The notes: generated from the sequence alone by a model not told the origin. Positions 36,759-46,111 are shown, counted from the stretch's first letter. The stretch is 64,000 nt of DNA from Zunongwangia sp. HGR-M22 (GCF_027594425.1 NZ_CP115159.1:674001-738000), one strand, 5' to 3'. Numbers and translations are program-made.

Positions 36759-36773
36759 TTTAAAACGTTTTTA

Positions 36774-37523
36774 GTGCGAAAGATTATCATCTGTTTTATT
36801 TTATTTTTTACACAAGCGGTACTTACCGCCCAACAACCTGTGTCTTTGGAGGGGAAAGTTATTGCCGATAGTTTAGAGTATTCTTTTATCAATATTATAA
36901 ATATTTCAGCCCATAAAGGAACGACTAATGATCGTGAAGGTCGCTTTGTTGTTGAGATTAGTGAAAATGATACCTTACAATTTTCTTCTGTTCAATTTCA
37001 AAAAAAAGAAGTAATCATTACAAAATCTATTATTGCTTCTAAATTTTTAGAAGTTATTTTAGTGCCGGGCGTTAATCAACTTGAAGAGGTATATATTTCT
37101 AACTCTAATCTTGTGGGGGATTTAGATAAAGACTTTAGTAAAATTCAGTTTTATGATAAATACGAACTTCATGCTCCCCAGCTTAGACAAGATATCCCTT
37201 CTTTAATCGATCGGAAAATTGCCGCCACAGGAGGTGATCCTTCAAATCTGTTACTAAATACAATTTCAGGAGATCGCCAAAAATTAAAAAAGATAAAGGC
37301 AAATATGGATTACGATTCGAGAATTGAAAAAGCCTTATTGATGTTGCCTTCAGATTTTTTTAAAACGATTAATATCAAGGAAACAGAACAAATGCTTTTT
37401 CTTTATTTCTGTGCTGAAGATTCTTATTTTGATACCCTTGTTAATTTTGATAGGAAGGGGGATCTAGTAGTTTTTCTGAAAGAAAAAAGTTTGGAGTGGC
37501 AAAAACAAACTGATGGGAAATAA
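36774..37523 (+). CDS. Exported CarboxypepD_reg-like domain protein, paralog 3
   Basis: 249 aa, GTG start, signal ending LTAQ. N-terminal domain: LEGKVIADSLEYSFINIINISAHKGTTNDREGRF and NDTLQFSSVQFQKKEVII, then NQLEEVYISNSNLVGDLDKDFSKIQF. C-terminal part has MLFLYFCAEDSYFDTLVNF and DLVVFLKEKSLEW. Its last 11 bases overlap the ATG of paralog 4, a sign of coupled translation. Unknown function. Confidence 0.8.
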   Translation: MRKIIICFILFFTQAVLTAQQPVSLEGKVIADSLEYSFINIINISAHKGTTNDREGRFVVEISENDTLQFSSVQFQKKEVIITKSIIASKFLEVILVPGVNQLEEVYISNSNLVGDLDKDFSKIQFYDKYELHAPQLRQDIPSLIDRKIAATGGDPSNLLLNTISGDRQKLKKIKANMDYDSRIEKALLMLPSDFFKTINIKETEQMLFLYFCAEDSYFDTLVNFDRKGDLVVFLKEKSLEWQKQTDGK

Positions 37524-38304
37524 TAGAATCTTACTTTTTTTATTACTCCTATTTTGCTTTTGTAATGCTGTATTTTCACAGCAGCGCCAGGATTTAACAG
37601 GGCAGATTGTAAACGACTCGATAGGAGAAGCTTTTGTGAATATATTAAATATTACTGCTGAAACGGGAACCGTTAGCGAATCTGATGGCAGGTTTGGGTT
37701 AACCGTAAAAGAAAATGATAGTATCTTGTTTTCTTCCGTACAGTTTGAAAATAAATATGTGGTGATTACCAAAGAAATTATAGCGAAAGGATTTTTGGAG
37801 ATCGAGCTAACAGAAGAAGTAAATCGATTAGAAACGGTTCATCTTAATAACATAAAACTTACCGGCAATTTAGAAGGTGATATCCAGAATATAAAGGTGA
37901 AGCCACTTATGTTTCTTCCTCCTCCTAGGAAAAACCTAACCATGGCACAACGAAAAATGGGATCTTACGGTGGCGGTTTAGGAATGTTGATAGGTGCGCT
38001 AAATGGTGATTTAAAGTATTTGAAAAAAGCGCAGAAAAATTATGAATTACAAGGTGAAGCCTACCAATTATTAGAAAGTATACCAAAAGGTATTTTTGTT
38101 GAAGACTTTGGCTTAGAGGAATGGGAAGTAATAAACTTTATGTTTTATTGTGCGCGGAATAATAATAGCAATCTTCAAAAATTAATTGCTGAAGATGACA
38201 CCTTAGCGTTGATTGCATATTTTGAAAAACAGGCAGAAGACTTTAAAGAAATTAGCAGGAAAGGCGATGTTCCAAAGCTTGAAAGCACTAATGAAAATCG
38301 ATAA
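37513..38304 (+). CDS. Exported CarboxypepD_reg-like domain protein, paralog 4
   Basis: 263 aa, signal ending VFSQ. N-terminal domain: LTGQIVNDSIGEAFVNILNITAETGTVSESDGRFGL and NDSILFSSVQFENKYVVI, then NRLETVHLNNIKLTGNLEGDIQNI. C-terminal part: INFMFYCARNNNSNLQKLI and DTLALIAYFEKQAEDF. Same architecture as paralogs 2 and 3. Followed by DUF6702 and an M1 peptidase, all on the + strand. Confidence 0.8.
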   Translation: MGNNRILLFLLLLFCFCNAVFSQQRQDLTGQIVNDSIGEAFVNILNITAETGTVSESDGRFGLTVKENDSILFSSVQFENKYVVITKEIIAKGFLEIELTEEVNRLETVHLNNIKLTGNLEGDIQNIKVKPLMFLPPPRKNLTMAQRKMGSYGGGLGMLIGALNGDLKYLKKAQKNYELQGEAYQLLESIPKGIFVEDFGLEEWEVINFMFYCARNNNSNLQKLIAEDDTLALIAYFEKQAEDFKEISRKGDVPKLESTNENR

Positions 38305-38392
38305 ATTTCAACATAAATCTTAAAAAGTCCCCAGAAATAGTGAACTTCGTACTTTGGACTAAAATTTGTTATTCTGAAGTAAAATTGTCGAA

Positions 38393-38899
38393 ATGAAAAA
38401 ATACAGATTTTTAATAGCATTTATTTTGGCTTGCCTTTGTTTGAGCGCGACCTCACATAAATTCTATTTAAGTGTCACTGAAATTGAATATAAAGAAGAC
38501 AAGAAGGATCTGCAGATAATTTCAAAAGTGTTTATAGATGATTTTCAAGATGTTTTAGAGCAACGATATGGAGAAACTATCACTTTATCTGTAGAAGCAG
38601 AAAAGGGTCCTGTAGAAAAATTAATTCAGAAATATCTAAAATCAAAACTTCAAATTTCAGCAGATGGGAAACCCATTGCACTGCATTATCTAGGAAAAAA
38701 ATACGATAAGGATCAACTAATATTATTTATTGAGGGTGAAAACGTCGAGACATTTAATTCAATAAAAATTACGAATGCAATTCTAACCGATCTGTTTGAT
38801 GAGCAAAAAAACGTGGTTAATGTGAAGGTAAAAGATGATATTAAAAGCCTGATGTTAATGAGAAATGCAGATACAGATGTGTTAAATTTCGACGATTAG
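38393..38899 (+). CDS. DUF6702 family exported protein
   Basis: 168 aa with a signal peptide (about 1-22). The start of the mature part, HKFYLSVTEIEYKEDKKDLQIISKVFIDDFQDVLEQRYGE, is the recognisable core of this Bacteroidota family; later ILFIEGENVETFNSIKITNAILTDLFDEQKNVVNVKV. Function of the family is not known. In Flavobacteriia it is usually found beside an M1 peptidase, as here (57 bases upstream), so a role linked to that enzyme is plausible but inferred. Confidence 0.8.
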   Translation: MKKYRFLIAFILACLCLSATSHKFYLSVTEIEYKEDKKDLQIISKVFIDDFQDVLEQRYGETITLSVEAEKGPVEKLIQKYLKSKLQISADGKPIALHYLGKKYDKDQLILFIEGENVETFNSIKITNAILTDLFDEQKNVVNVKVKDDIKSLMLMRNADTDVLNFDD

Positions 38900-38956
38900 T
38901 CTTCTATCCCTGAAGAAATTATTTATTTTTAGCAATATTTAACAAATTAATCATAC

Positions 38957-41260
38957 ATGAAAACAATCAAACTGATATGTTCAGCGTTTTTATTGTTTGC
39001 AATTACAGGAGTGAACGCCCAGGAAGAGCAACAAGAAACCCCCAAACCGCAGGGACATACTAACCAAAACAAATTTAGACAATTATACCAGGAATTTAGA
39101 GATCCTAGTATGTATCGTACTGCCTCTGGAGCGCCTGGTGAAGCCTATTATCAAAACGAAGCCGACTATCAAATGGATATCGTTTTAGATGATGAAAATA
39201 CAAAGCTAAGCGGCGAAGAAACCATAACTTATCACAACAATTCAAAAAATAAACTAGAGTATCTATGGATGCAATTAGATCAAAACATCCGTAAAAAAGA
39301 TGCTCCAGCTCTAGAAAAAGGATCTAGCGGTATGGCGCCTGTTGCTCAAACTGGTCGTTTTGCCGACCAATATTTAAAACAACCTTTTGACGGTGGTTTT
39401 AATATCGAGGAAGTAAAAACAGATGGTGATAAATTATCATATACCATCAATAATACAATGATGCGTATCGATCTTCCAGAGCCTTTAGAGGCAGGGGAGA
39501 GCTTCACATTCAGCGTAAAATGGTGGTATAATGTAAACAATCACGTTACCAATAGAGCACGTTCTGGTTATGAGCAATTTGAGGATGGAAACAGAGCTTA
39601 CGAAATTGCCCAGTTTTTCCCAAGAATGGCTGTTTACAACGATGTTGAAGGATGGCAAAACATGCAGTTTTGGGGTAGTGGAGAATTTGCCCTTCCATTT
39701 GGAGATTACGAAGTTAATATTACCGTGCCTGCAGACCATGTAATGGAAGCAACAGGAGAACTTCAAAATCGTGATGATGTCTATACTAAAGACATGATGA
39801 AACGTTTTAAGAAAGCAAAAAAATCTTACGACGAGCCTGTAATTATTAGAACACAAGAAGAAGCGGTAGAAGCTTCTAAAGATTTTGAAAAGAAAACAAA
39901 AACCTGGACGTACAAGGCCGAGATGGTTAGAGATTTCGCTTTTGCCACATCAAGAAGATTTATCTTAGATATGATGGCTGTTAAAATGAATGACGACAGC
40001 GATGTAATGGCAGTATCAATTTACCCAAAAGAAGGTAATCCACTTTGGGAAAAATGGTCTACCAGAGTAGTAGCTTCTACATTAGAGAGCTATTCAGATC
40101 ATACTTTTATTTATCCTTATCACAAAGCAGTTTCAGTACATGCTAAAAATCAAGGAATGGAGTATCCTATGATTTGTTGGAACTATGGTCGTCCAGACGA
40201 AAATGGAGAATATAGCGACCGCGTTAAATTTGGGATGATGGGAGTTATTATTCACGAAGTAGGACATAATTTCTTTCCAATGATCGTGAATAGTGATGAG
40301 CGCCAATGGGGTTGGATGGACGAAGGTATTAATACCTTTGTGCAATATTTAGCTGAGCAGGAATTTGGAGAAAGATATCCTGAAGCTATAGAAGGTTACG
40401 ACAAATACCCATCTCGTCGTGGTATCCCAGCTAATATTGTTCCTTACATGAAAGGAAACCAGGATTTTATTGCACCAATTATGGCAAATCCAGAAGAGGT
40501 TTACCAACTAGGGAATAATGCTTATGGTAAGCCGGCAACAGCGCTGAATATTTTAAGAGAAACTGTTATGGGGCGTGAGTTGTTTGATCATGCTTTCCAT
40601 ACCTATTCTCAAAGATGGATGTTTAAACACCCAACGCCAGAAGATTTCTTTAGAACTATGGAAGATGCTTCAGCAGTAGATTTAGACTGGTTCTGGAGAG
40701 GATGGTTTTACAGCACAGATTATACAGACATTGGTGTAGAAGATGTTAAGAAATACTACGTTACCGATAAGCAAACAAAAGAAGGGCTTGAACTTTTAGA
40801 ACGTTACGGTGCTAATCCAGATGAAATTGATGCCATTTATGTAGTAGAAGAAGGAAACGAAGAGTTTGAGAAAAGTATGGAAGGCAAAAGCATTTTAGAA
40901 AATTCTGAAAAACTTAATGCTTATGTAATGGATAATTTTTCTGCTGAAGAGCGTAATAATTTAGAAGTACCAAAATATTTCTATCAGGTTACTTTCAATA
41001 AGCCAGGTGGTTTAGTGATGCCTTTAATTGTAGAACTTACTTATGCCGATGGTTCTACTGAGATGAAAAGATATCCTGTACAGGTTTGGATGAAAAATGA
41101 TAGCGATGTTGTAAAAACTATCGCTTCTAATAAAGAAATTACCAAGGTAGTGGTAGATCCAGATTTAGAAACAGCAGATGTTGATTTAAGCAATAATAGC
41201 TGGCCAAAAGAAGAAACTCCTAATGAGTTTGAAGAGTTTAAAAATAAATCTGACGGATAG
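38957..41260 (+). CDS. M1 family metallopeptidase (gluzincin aminopeptidase-like), exported
   Basis: Zinc peptidase of 767 aa with a signal peptide ending VNAQ. The zinc site is HEVGH (433-437) followed after 18 residues by Glu456 in WGWMDEGINTF, the HExxH-x18-E pattern of M1 enzymes. The N-terminal beta domain (IVLDDENTKLSGEETITYHNNS) is of the M1 tricorn-interacting type. The exact GxMEN exopeptidase motif is not obvious, so whether it trims N-termini or acts otherwise is open. Ends in a domain with FYQVTFNKPGGLVMPLIVELTY. Last gene of the paralog/DUF6702 block; terminator follows. Confidence 0.88.
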   Translation: MKTIKLICSAFLLFAITGVNAQEEQQETPKPQGHTNQNKFRQLYQEFRDPSMYRTASGAPGEAYYQNEADYQMDIVLDDENTKLSGEETITYHNNSKNKLEYLWMQLDQNIRKKDAPALEKGSSGMAPVAQTGRFADQYLKQPFDGGFNIEEVKTDGDKLSYTINNTMMRIDLPEPLEAGESFTFSVKWWYNVNNHVTNRARSGYEQFEDGNRAYEIAQFFPRMAVYNDVEGWQNMQFWGSGEFALPFGDYEVNITVPADHVMEATGELQNRDDVYTKDMMKRFKKAKKSYDEPVIIRTQEEAVEASKDFEKKTKTWTYKAEMVRDFAFATSRRFILDMMAVKMNDDSDVMAVSIYPKEGNPLWEKWSTRVVASTLESYSDHTFIYPYHKAVSVHAKNQGMEYPMICWNYGRPDENGEYSDRVKFGMMGVIIHEVGHNFFPMIVNSDERQWGWMDEGINTFVQYLAEQEFGERYPEAIEGYDKYPSRRGIPANIVPYMKGNQDFIAPIMANPEEVYQLGNNAYGKPATALNILRETVMGRELFDHAFHTYSQRWMFKHPTPEDFFRTMEDASAVDLDWFWRGWFYSTDYTDIGVEDVKKYYVTDKQTKEGLELLERYGANPDEIDAIYVVEEGNEEFEKSMEGKSILENSEKLNAYVMDNFSAEERNNLEVPKYFYQVTFNKPGGLVMPLIVELTYADGSTEMKRYPVQVWMKNDSDVVKTIASNKEITKVVVDPDLETADVDLSNNSWPKEETPNEFEEFKNKSDG

Positions 41261-41283
41261 TCAAAAAAAGTTGATAAATTTTT

Positions 41284-41312
41284 AAGCCGACTTTAACGAG
41301 TCGGCTTTTTTT
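41284..41312 (+). terminator. Terminator after the M1 peptidase gene
   Basis: AAGCCGACT / AGTCGGCTT with a 6-base loop and a T run. Confidence 0.85.
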
Positions 41313-41345
41313 ATGCTGATATTTGTATATATATTTGTTTTTGAT

Positions 41346-41633
41346 ATGATGACAACACTTCCGTTATTTATTAGTGGCGCAGAGATTGGATTTATCATCT
41401 TTATTCTAGTGATGGTATTTGGTGCAGATAAGATTCCTGAAATTGCTCGAGGAATGGGTAAAGGAATGCGGATGTTGCGAAATGCATCAGATGACATTAA
41501 AACTGAAATTACCAAAAGCGCAGATAAACAGGGAATAGATACTAAAAGCATCACTAAAGATGTAAAAGGTGAAATCGATAAGGTTAAGGAAGATATCGAT
41601 GAGATTACCGGCTCTGTAAGACGCAAATTCTAA
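41346..41633 (+). CDS. tatA: TatA/TatE family twin-arginine translocase subunit
   Basis: 95 aa. One N-terminal membrane helix (ISGAEIGFIIFILVMVFGADKIPEIARG) followed by an amphipathic helix (GMGKGMRMLRNASDDIKTEI) and a charged tail with VKGEIDKVKEDIDEI. FGADKIPEIARG corresponds to the FGxxKLPE hinge of TatA. The frame is open from 41313 but that part overlaps the upstream terminator zone; ATG at 41346 or 41349 fits better. A Tat-type signal occurs on the S66 peptidase in this window. tatC is not here. Confidence 0.88.
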   Translation: MMTTLPLFISGAEIGFIIFILVMVFGADKIPEIARGMGKGMRMLRNASDDIKTEITKSADKQGIDTKSITKDVKGEIDKVKEDIDEITGSVRRKF

Positions 41634-41646
41634 TTTATTTTATTCA

Positions 41647-42204
41647 ATGTTAGATCAACTAAAACAGTGGGATAGAGAATTATTTGTATATCTCAATGGT
41701 TTAGGAATTGAAGATTACGACAATTTCTGGATTTGGTTTACGCAAATTAGGCATTGGATTCCTTTATATGTCCTATTTTTCTTTTTATTCTTCTTGGCAT
41801 TTCATAAAAAGAAAGCTATTTATTCTTCTGTATTTCTATTATTATCCTGGGTTGCTACTTTTGGTCTTACCTCTTTGACTAAACATTTGGTAAGTAGAAT
41901 GCGTCCTAATAATAATCCTGATATTAATCAAATTATAAGAATACTTCAGGAGCCTACTAATTTTAGCTTTTTTTCAGGACATACTTCTTCAGCATTTGTA
42001 TTGGCAACTTTTGTAATACTGGTGCTGCGAAAAACATATAAATGGATTTGGTTACTCTATATCTGGGCAATTATGCTTTCACTTAGCCGAATTTTTGTAG
42101 GGGTTCATTATCCTGGAGATCTTTTTGTAGGAGGATTGGTAGGAGTAATTATGGCTTGGATTTTCTATAAAATCTACCTGAAATACGAATATCGATTTTA
42201 TTAA
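41647..42204 (+). CDS. PAP2 family membrane phosphatase
   Basis: 185 aa with about five membrane segments. Three-part phosphatase signature: KHLVSRMRP (79-87), FFSGHTS (108-114) and SRIFVGVHYPGD (147-158), giving the catalytic histidines 111 and 154. Members dephosphorylate undecaprenyl pyrophosphate or phosphatidate-type lipids; a role in carrier-lipid recycling is possible but not shown. Convergent with the O-methyltransferase, overlapping it by 4 bases. Confidence 0.9.
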   Translation: MLDQLKQWDRELFVYLNGLGIEDYDNFWIWFTQIRHWIPLYVLFFFLFFLAFHKKKAIYSSVFLLLSWVATFGLTSLTKHLVSRMRPNNNPDINQIIRILQEPTNFSFFSGHTSSAFVLATFVILVLRKTYKWIWLLYIWAIMLSLSRIFVGVHYPGDLFVGGLVGVIMAWIFYKIYLKYEYRFY

Positions 42205-42845
42205 TTTTTAACCCGACTTAAGGTAAGCCCGTCGCGAAGTGGTAAAACCACAGTTTCAACCCGCTCGTCTTCAGCAAGCATTTTATTATATTTTAATAAT
42301 GCTTCAGTAGAAGTATCATTCTTTTTTACTTTCTCTAAAACTTTACCACTCCACAATACATTATCAGATAGGATCAATCCGCCCCGATTCATTTTCTCCA
42401 TAATTATTTCAAAATATTTTGGATAATTTGGCTTGTCTGCATCAATAAAAACCAGGTCGAAGCTGAGGTCTAATTGTGGTATTATAGCAGTCGCATCGCC
42501 CAAATGCTGAATAATCTGATCTTTAAATGCTGATTTTTGAAAATATTTCTGCTGAAAGTCAAAAAGTTCTTCATTTATATCGATCGTGTGTAATTTACCT
42601 TCTGGCTGCAGTCCTTCTGCCAAGCAAAGTGCAGAATAGCCTGTGTAGGTACCGATCTCCAAAATGTGCTTAGGATTTACCAGTTTTGAGATTAAACTTA
42701 ATAAACGTCCCTGATAATGCCCGCTTAGCATGCGCGGTTGCAACACTTTTTGATGTGTTTCCCGATTCAGTTTTGCTAAATATCCAGGTTCTTTTTCAGA
42801 ATGATTTTCGCAATATTCAATAATGCTTTCAGACAAAAACTCCAT
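42201..42845 (-). CDS. Class I SAM-dependent O-methyltransferase
   Basis: Of the catechol/caffeoyl-CoA O-methyltransferase-like family: HILEIGTYTGYSALCLAEGL (SAM loop), HTIDINEE, FDLVFIDADKPNYPKYF and ILSDNVLWSGKV. 214 aa from the ATG at 42845. The frame is open to 42896, but a TATTTTTG -7 element on the minus strand at 42867-42860 implies transcription starts near 42853, excluding the longer form. Substrate unknown; metal-dependent methylation of a catechol-like compound is the family norm. Divergent from kynU. Confidence 0.88.
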   Translation of the reverse strand: MEFLSESIIEYCENHSEKEPGYLAKLNRETHQKVLQPRMLSGHYQGRLLSLISKLVNPKHILEIGTYTGYSALCLAEGLQPEGKLHTIDINEELFDFQQKYFQKSAFKDQIIQHLGDATAIIPQLDLSFDLVFIDADKPNYPKYFEIIMEKMNRGGLILSDNVLWSGKVLEKVKKNDTSTEALLKYNKMLAEDERVETVVLPLRDGLTLSRVKN

Positions 42846-42985
42846 AAAAAAAATTTCAGCAAAAATACTAAAATAAACGGCTTGGATATTTAACAATTTT
42901 CAACTCTAAATATTCACAAAAGCTTCAATATTGTTTTACGAAGATTGTAAAGCTAAATTGTATTTTAGCCAAAATTACTAGTCAC

Positions 42986-44260
42986 ATGCAATTTGAAAAT
43001 TCCCGCACATTTGCTCAGCAATTAGACGCCAAAGATCCTTTAGCAAAATATCGTAAAGAATTTATTTTTCCGCAGAGAAATGGAAAAGATGCTATTTATT
43101 TTACCGGAAATTCTTTGGGATTACAGCCAAAATCAGCACAAAATTATGTAAATGAGATCATGACCGATTGGGGAAATTTGGCAGTTGAAGGTCATTTTCA
43201 AGCAGGAAAGCCATGGTGGGATTATCACGAGCGTTTTGCTGAAAAACTCTCTAAAGTTGTCGGAGCAAAGCCAAAAGAAATTTCTGTGATGAATACGCTA
43301 ACGGTAAATTTGCATTTAATGATGGTGTCGTTTTATAGGCCTACAGAGAAGCGATATAAGATTATTTGTGAAGAAAAAGCTTTTCCAAGCGATCAATATA
43401 TGATTTCCAGTCAGGTTCGTTTTCATGGTTATGATCCGTCTGATGCTATAGTTGAATTAAAAAAACGAGACGGCGAGCATAATTTTAGAACCGAAGATAT
43501 TCTTGCAAAGATTGAAGAGGTAGGCGAGGAGTGCGCCTTAGTATTAATTGGCGGGGTGAATTATTATACCGGGCAGGTTTTCGATATGAAAACTATTACA
43601 GAAGCAGGACATAAAATTGGCGCTTTTGTAGGATGGGATTTGGCCCATGCAGCCGGAAATATCGAATTGAAATTGCACGAATGGGAAGTAGATTTTGCCG
43701 CATGGTGTAGTTATAAATACATGAATAGCGGTCCCGGCAATGCATCGGGTTGTTTTGTAAATGAGAAATATCATAATCAAAAAGATATTCCAAGATTTGA
43801 AGGTTGGTGGGGGCACAACAAAGAGCGTCGCTTTTTAATGGAACCTGAATTTCAACCGGAAGATGGTGCAGATGCCTGGCAAATTAGTAATGCTCCCGTG
43901 CTTGCTTTAGCTCCTTATCTAGCATCTTTAGAAATGTTTGATGAGGTGGGGATGGATGCGCTTATCGAGAAGAGAAATAAGATCGTTGCTTATTTGGAGT
44001 TTATTTTACACGAAATAGATAAAAAGGTCGATAGTTCTTTTGAAGTAATTACCCCTGCAAACCAGAAAGAACGAGGCACGCAGCTTTCTGTGTTTTTGCA
44101 CGGAGAAGGAAAAGAACTTTTTAATTATTTAATGAAAAATGGCGTAATCCCAGACTGGCGAGAACCCAATGTGATTCGGCTAGCACCGGCACCTTTCTAC
44201 TGTTCTTATGAAGATATGTACGAATTTGGACAGATCTTAAAAAGAGGGATTTTGGAATAA
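42986..44260 (+). CDS. kynU: KynU, kynureninase
   Basis: PLP enzyme cleaving kynurenine or 3-hydroxykynurenine to (3-hydroxy)anthranilate and alanine. 424 aa. DAIYFTGNSLGLQPKSA at the start, FPSDQY, WDLAHAAGN, PLP lysine 244 in WCSYKYMNSGPG, then GWWGH and the C-terminal DWREPNVIRLAPAPFY. All match KynU. The partner kmo is 6.5 kb downstream on the same strand. No tryptophan dioxygenase or 3-hydroxyanthranilate dioxygenase is in the window. Confidence 0.95.
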   Translation: MQFENSRTFAQQLDAKDPLAKYRKEFIFPQRNGKDAIYFTGNSLGLQPKSAQNYVNEIMTDWGNLAVEGHFQAGKPWWDYHERFAEKLSKVVGAKPKEISVMNTLTVNLHLMMVSFYRPTEKRYKIICEEKAFPSDQYMISSQVRFHGYDPSDAIVELKKRDGEHNFRTEDILAKIEEVGEECALVLIGGVNYYTGQVFDMKTITEAGHKIGAFVGWDLAHAAGNIELKLHEWEVDFAAWCSYKYMNSGPGNASGCFVNEKYHNQKDIPRFEGWWGHNKERRFLMEPEFQPEDGADAWQISNAPVLALAPYLASLEMFDEVGMDALIEKRNKIVAYLEFILHEIDKKVDSSFEVITPANQKERGTQLSVFLHGEGKELFNYLMKNGVIPDWREPNVIRLAPAPFYCSYEDMYEFGQILKRGILE

Positions 44261-44278
44261 TACTATAGAAGAAATAGA

Positions 44279-45256
44279 ATGAAAGGATTGTCAAAAATTA
44301 AGGATGAAAATCTTAGAGAAGTTATTGTAACTACTAAAGCTCAAGATTTAGAATCTATTATAGAACTGAACGCTAGAGATAAGGGTATTGAAAATTTAGA
44401 TGGGATACAATACCTTAAAAATTTGCGTAAGTTACAGTTGGGCCGGAATAATATTAAAGATATTGCTCCAATATCTGAATTAACAAATTTAACAGGGGTT
44501 TTCCTGGAAAGGAATTTGATAATGGACATAACACCGTTAAAAAAACTGGAGTCTTTACCGGCATTAGATCTTAGTAATAATCAAATTTTAAATATAGATT
44601 GTTTTACAAATAAGCACAAAATTACATGGTTAGACTTAAGCAATAATTCTGTTGAAAAAGCTGATCATTTGTCTATTTGTAAGTTTCTTACTACGCTAAA
44701 CTTAAGCGGTAATCTTATGGAAGATTTCGATGATTTTCACACCCATAATAGTTTAAGACATCTTAGGATTTCCGATAATAAATTAAAAAAGATAGCAATA
44801 AAGTCGATGCAACGACTGAGAAGTTTAGACCTATCTAATAATTATATATCACAGTTAATATTCGAGGAATTACATCCAAATTTACAGCAATTAGATATTT
44901 CATCAAATTTTATAAATGAATTGTCTTTTCTGGATTCCGTTACCAATCTCACAAATTTTGTTGCTTCAGATAATTCTTTAGAAGATATAAATACAATTTC
45001 AGGTTTAGCTGAGCTTAAAATATTGTATTTATGGCATACAGGTATTAAAAATTTGAATGGAATAGAAAAACTGAAAAATCTGGAGGAACTAGGAATTGCA
45101 GATAATAATATTGAAAGTATTCTTAATCTTAAAGATCTGAAACATTTAAAATTATTGCTTACTGGTGGAAACCATAAAATAGCTGATGAAGAAATTAAAC
45201 TTTTTCAAAACATAGTTGAAGAAGATTTCAGATCTCCAGACTGGAAAGAGTTATAG
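44279..45256 (+). CDS. Leucine-rich repeat protein, internalin-like repeats, no signal peptide
   Basis: 325 aa built almost wholly of about eleven leucine-rich repeats of 20-22 residues from about 35 to 300, with the SDS22/internalin-like unit LxxLxxLxLxxNxIxDIxPL (for example LRKLQLGRNNIKDIAPISEL and LEELGIADNNIESILNL). No signal peptide, membrane helix or sorting domain, so it should be cytoplasmic, unusual for a flavobacterial LRR protein. Starts 18 bases after kynU and may share its transcript. Role unknown; protein binding is the usual job of the fold. Confidence 0.82.
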   Translation: MKGLSKIKDENLREVIVTTKAQDLESIIELNARDKGIENLDGIQYLKNLRKLQLGRNNIKDIAPISELTNLTGVFLERNLIMDITPLKKLESLPALDLSNNQILNIDCFTNKHKITWLDLSNNSVEKADHLSICKFLTTLNLSGNLMEDFDDFHTHNSLRHLRISDNKLKKIAIKSMQRLRSLDLSNNYISQLIFEELHPNLQQLDISSNFINELSFLDSVTNLTNFVASDNSLEDINTISGLAELKILYLWHTGIKNLNGIEKLKNLEELGIADNNIESILNLKDLKHLKLLLTGGNHKIADEEIKLFQNIVEEDFRSPDWKEL

Positions 45257-45277
45257 CCCCAATCAAAGTTAAATAAA

Positions 45278-45319
45278 AAAGCCAGCGATTTATATGAAAA
45301 ATTATAAATATCTGGCTTT
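45278..45319. terminator. Terminator between the LRR gene and the leftward lipoprotein gene
   Basis: AAAGCCAG / CTGGCTTT outer stem and ATTTATA / TATAAAT inner stem. A run at 45274-45280 gives the U run for the leftward transcript. Confidence 0.75.
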
Positions 45320-45341
45320 AATATTCTATAAAAAATGAAGT

Positions 45342-46043
45342 TTATTTTATTACAATATCGGTAAAGTAAAGTTGAAAACTTCCATCTTCAGATTTATGCA
45401 TTTTGGCAATTGGGATGCTCATAAACTCTTCGTAATCTTCCCAGGTTGTAGCCATTTGGCGATCGCCAGCAGCAGCTTTGTAAACCCATTCTTTGATCAT
45501 ATTATCATTTCCGTAATAAATATCATACGTGTCACCCGGAGTGTATCCACCGTCATTGCTATAAGCAACCTCTAATTTGCTAAGGGTATCACCGCTAATA
45601 GGTGCAGCGACTTCTTTTTCTTCAGTAAGTTTTGCATCGCTCCATACTAATTGATAAGGGAATAATAACCAATACGAATCATTTATAAATTTTTGATCAA
45701 TGTCTTTTTTATCTTGAGGGATAGAGTCGTTTTTAGTGTAGCTAAGAGTGGTGTCGCCTTCGGTTAAACTAATCTCGTTTGTTTTTCTATTCCATTTCCA
45801 GTGTCGAGAGCTTCGAAGGGAATCCTGAATTTTAACGTTGAAGGTAAACTCAATTTCTTCAGCTTTTTCAAATTTATCTAAACCATTAGCCATTGCGATG
45901 GTTTTGCCGATACCTTCTTTTTCATTTGATGTGGTTACTTCAGTAGTTTCAGTATCCATTTCCGAAGAAGTATTTTCATTTTCGGTATTTTTACATGCAA
46001 CGATACTTAGTACAAATAGAAAGGGTAGAATAATTTTTTTCAT
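45342..46043 (-). CDS. Unknown lipoprotein, 233 aa
   Basis: Lipoprotein signal with Cys17 (VLSIVACKNTENEN), then an acidic Ser/Thr/Glu linker to about 40. The body reads IGKTIAMANGLDKFEKAEEIEFTFNV, SRHWKWNRKTNEISL, YWLLFPYQLVW, DTYDIYYGNDNMIKEW and ends SFQLYFTDIVIK. The pattern of beta strands recalls lipoproteins of the LolA/outer-membrane-sorting fold in Bacteroidota, but I cannot name a family with confidence. Single gene with its own terminator. Confidence 0.75.
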   Translation of the reverse strand: MKKIILPFLFVLSIVACKNTENENTSSEMDTETTEVTTSNEKEGIGKTIAMANGLDKFEKAEEIEFTFNVKIQDSLRSSRHWKWNRKTNEISLTEGDTTLSYTKNDSIPQDKKDIDQKFINDSYWLLFPYQLVWSDAKLTEEKEVAAPISGDTLSKLEVAYSNDGGYTPGDTYDIYYGNDNMIKEWVYKAAAGDRQMATTWEDYEEFMSIPIAKMHKSEDGSFQLYFTDIVIK

Positions 46044-46111
46044 CTCTTAATGTTTAGCGTAGCAATAAAGATACAAAACAATCAATTAGATTTTTAATTA
46101 AATAGCGCGAT

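Noticed and set aside
39485-39856. 123-aa frame antisense to the M1 peptidase gene
   Set aside because: No promoter or motif; the M1 coding frame is continuous through it.
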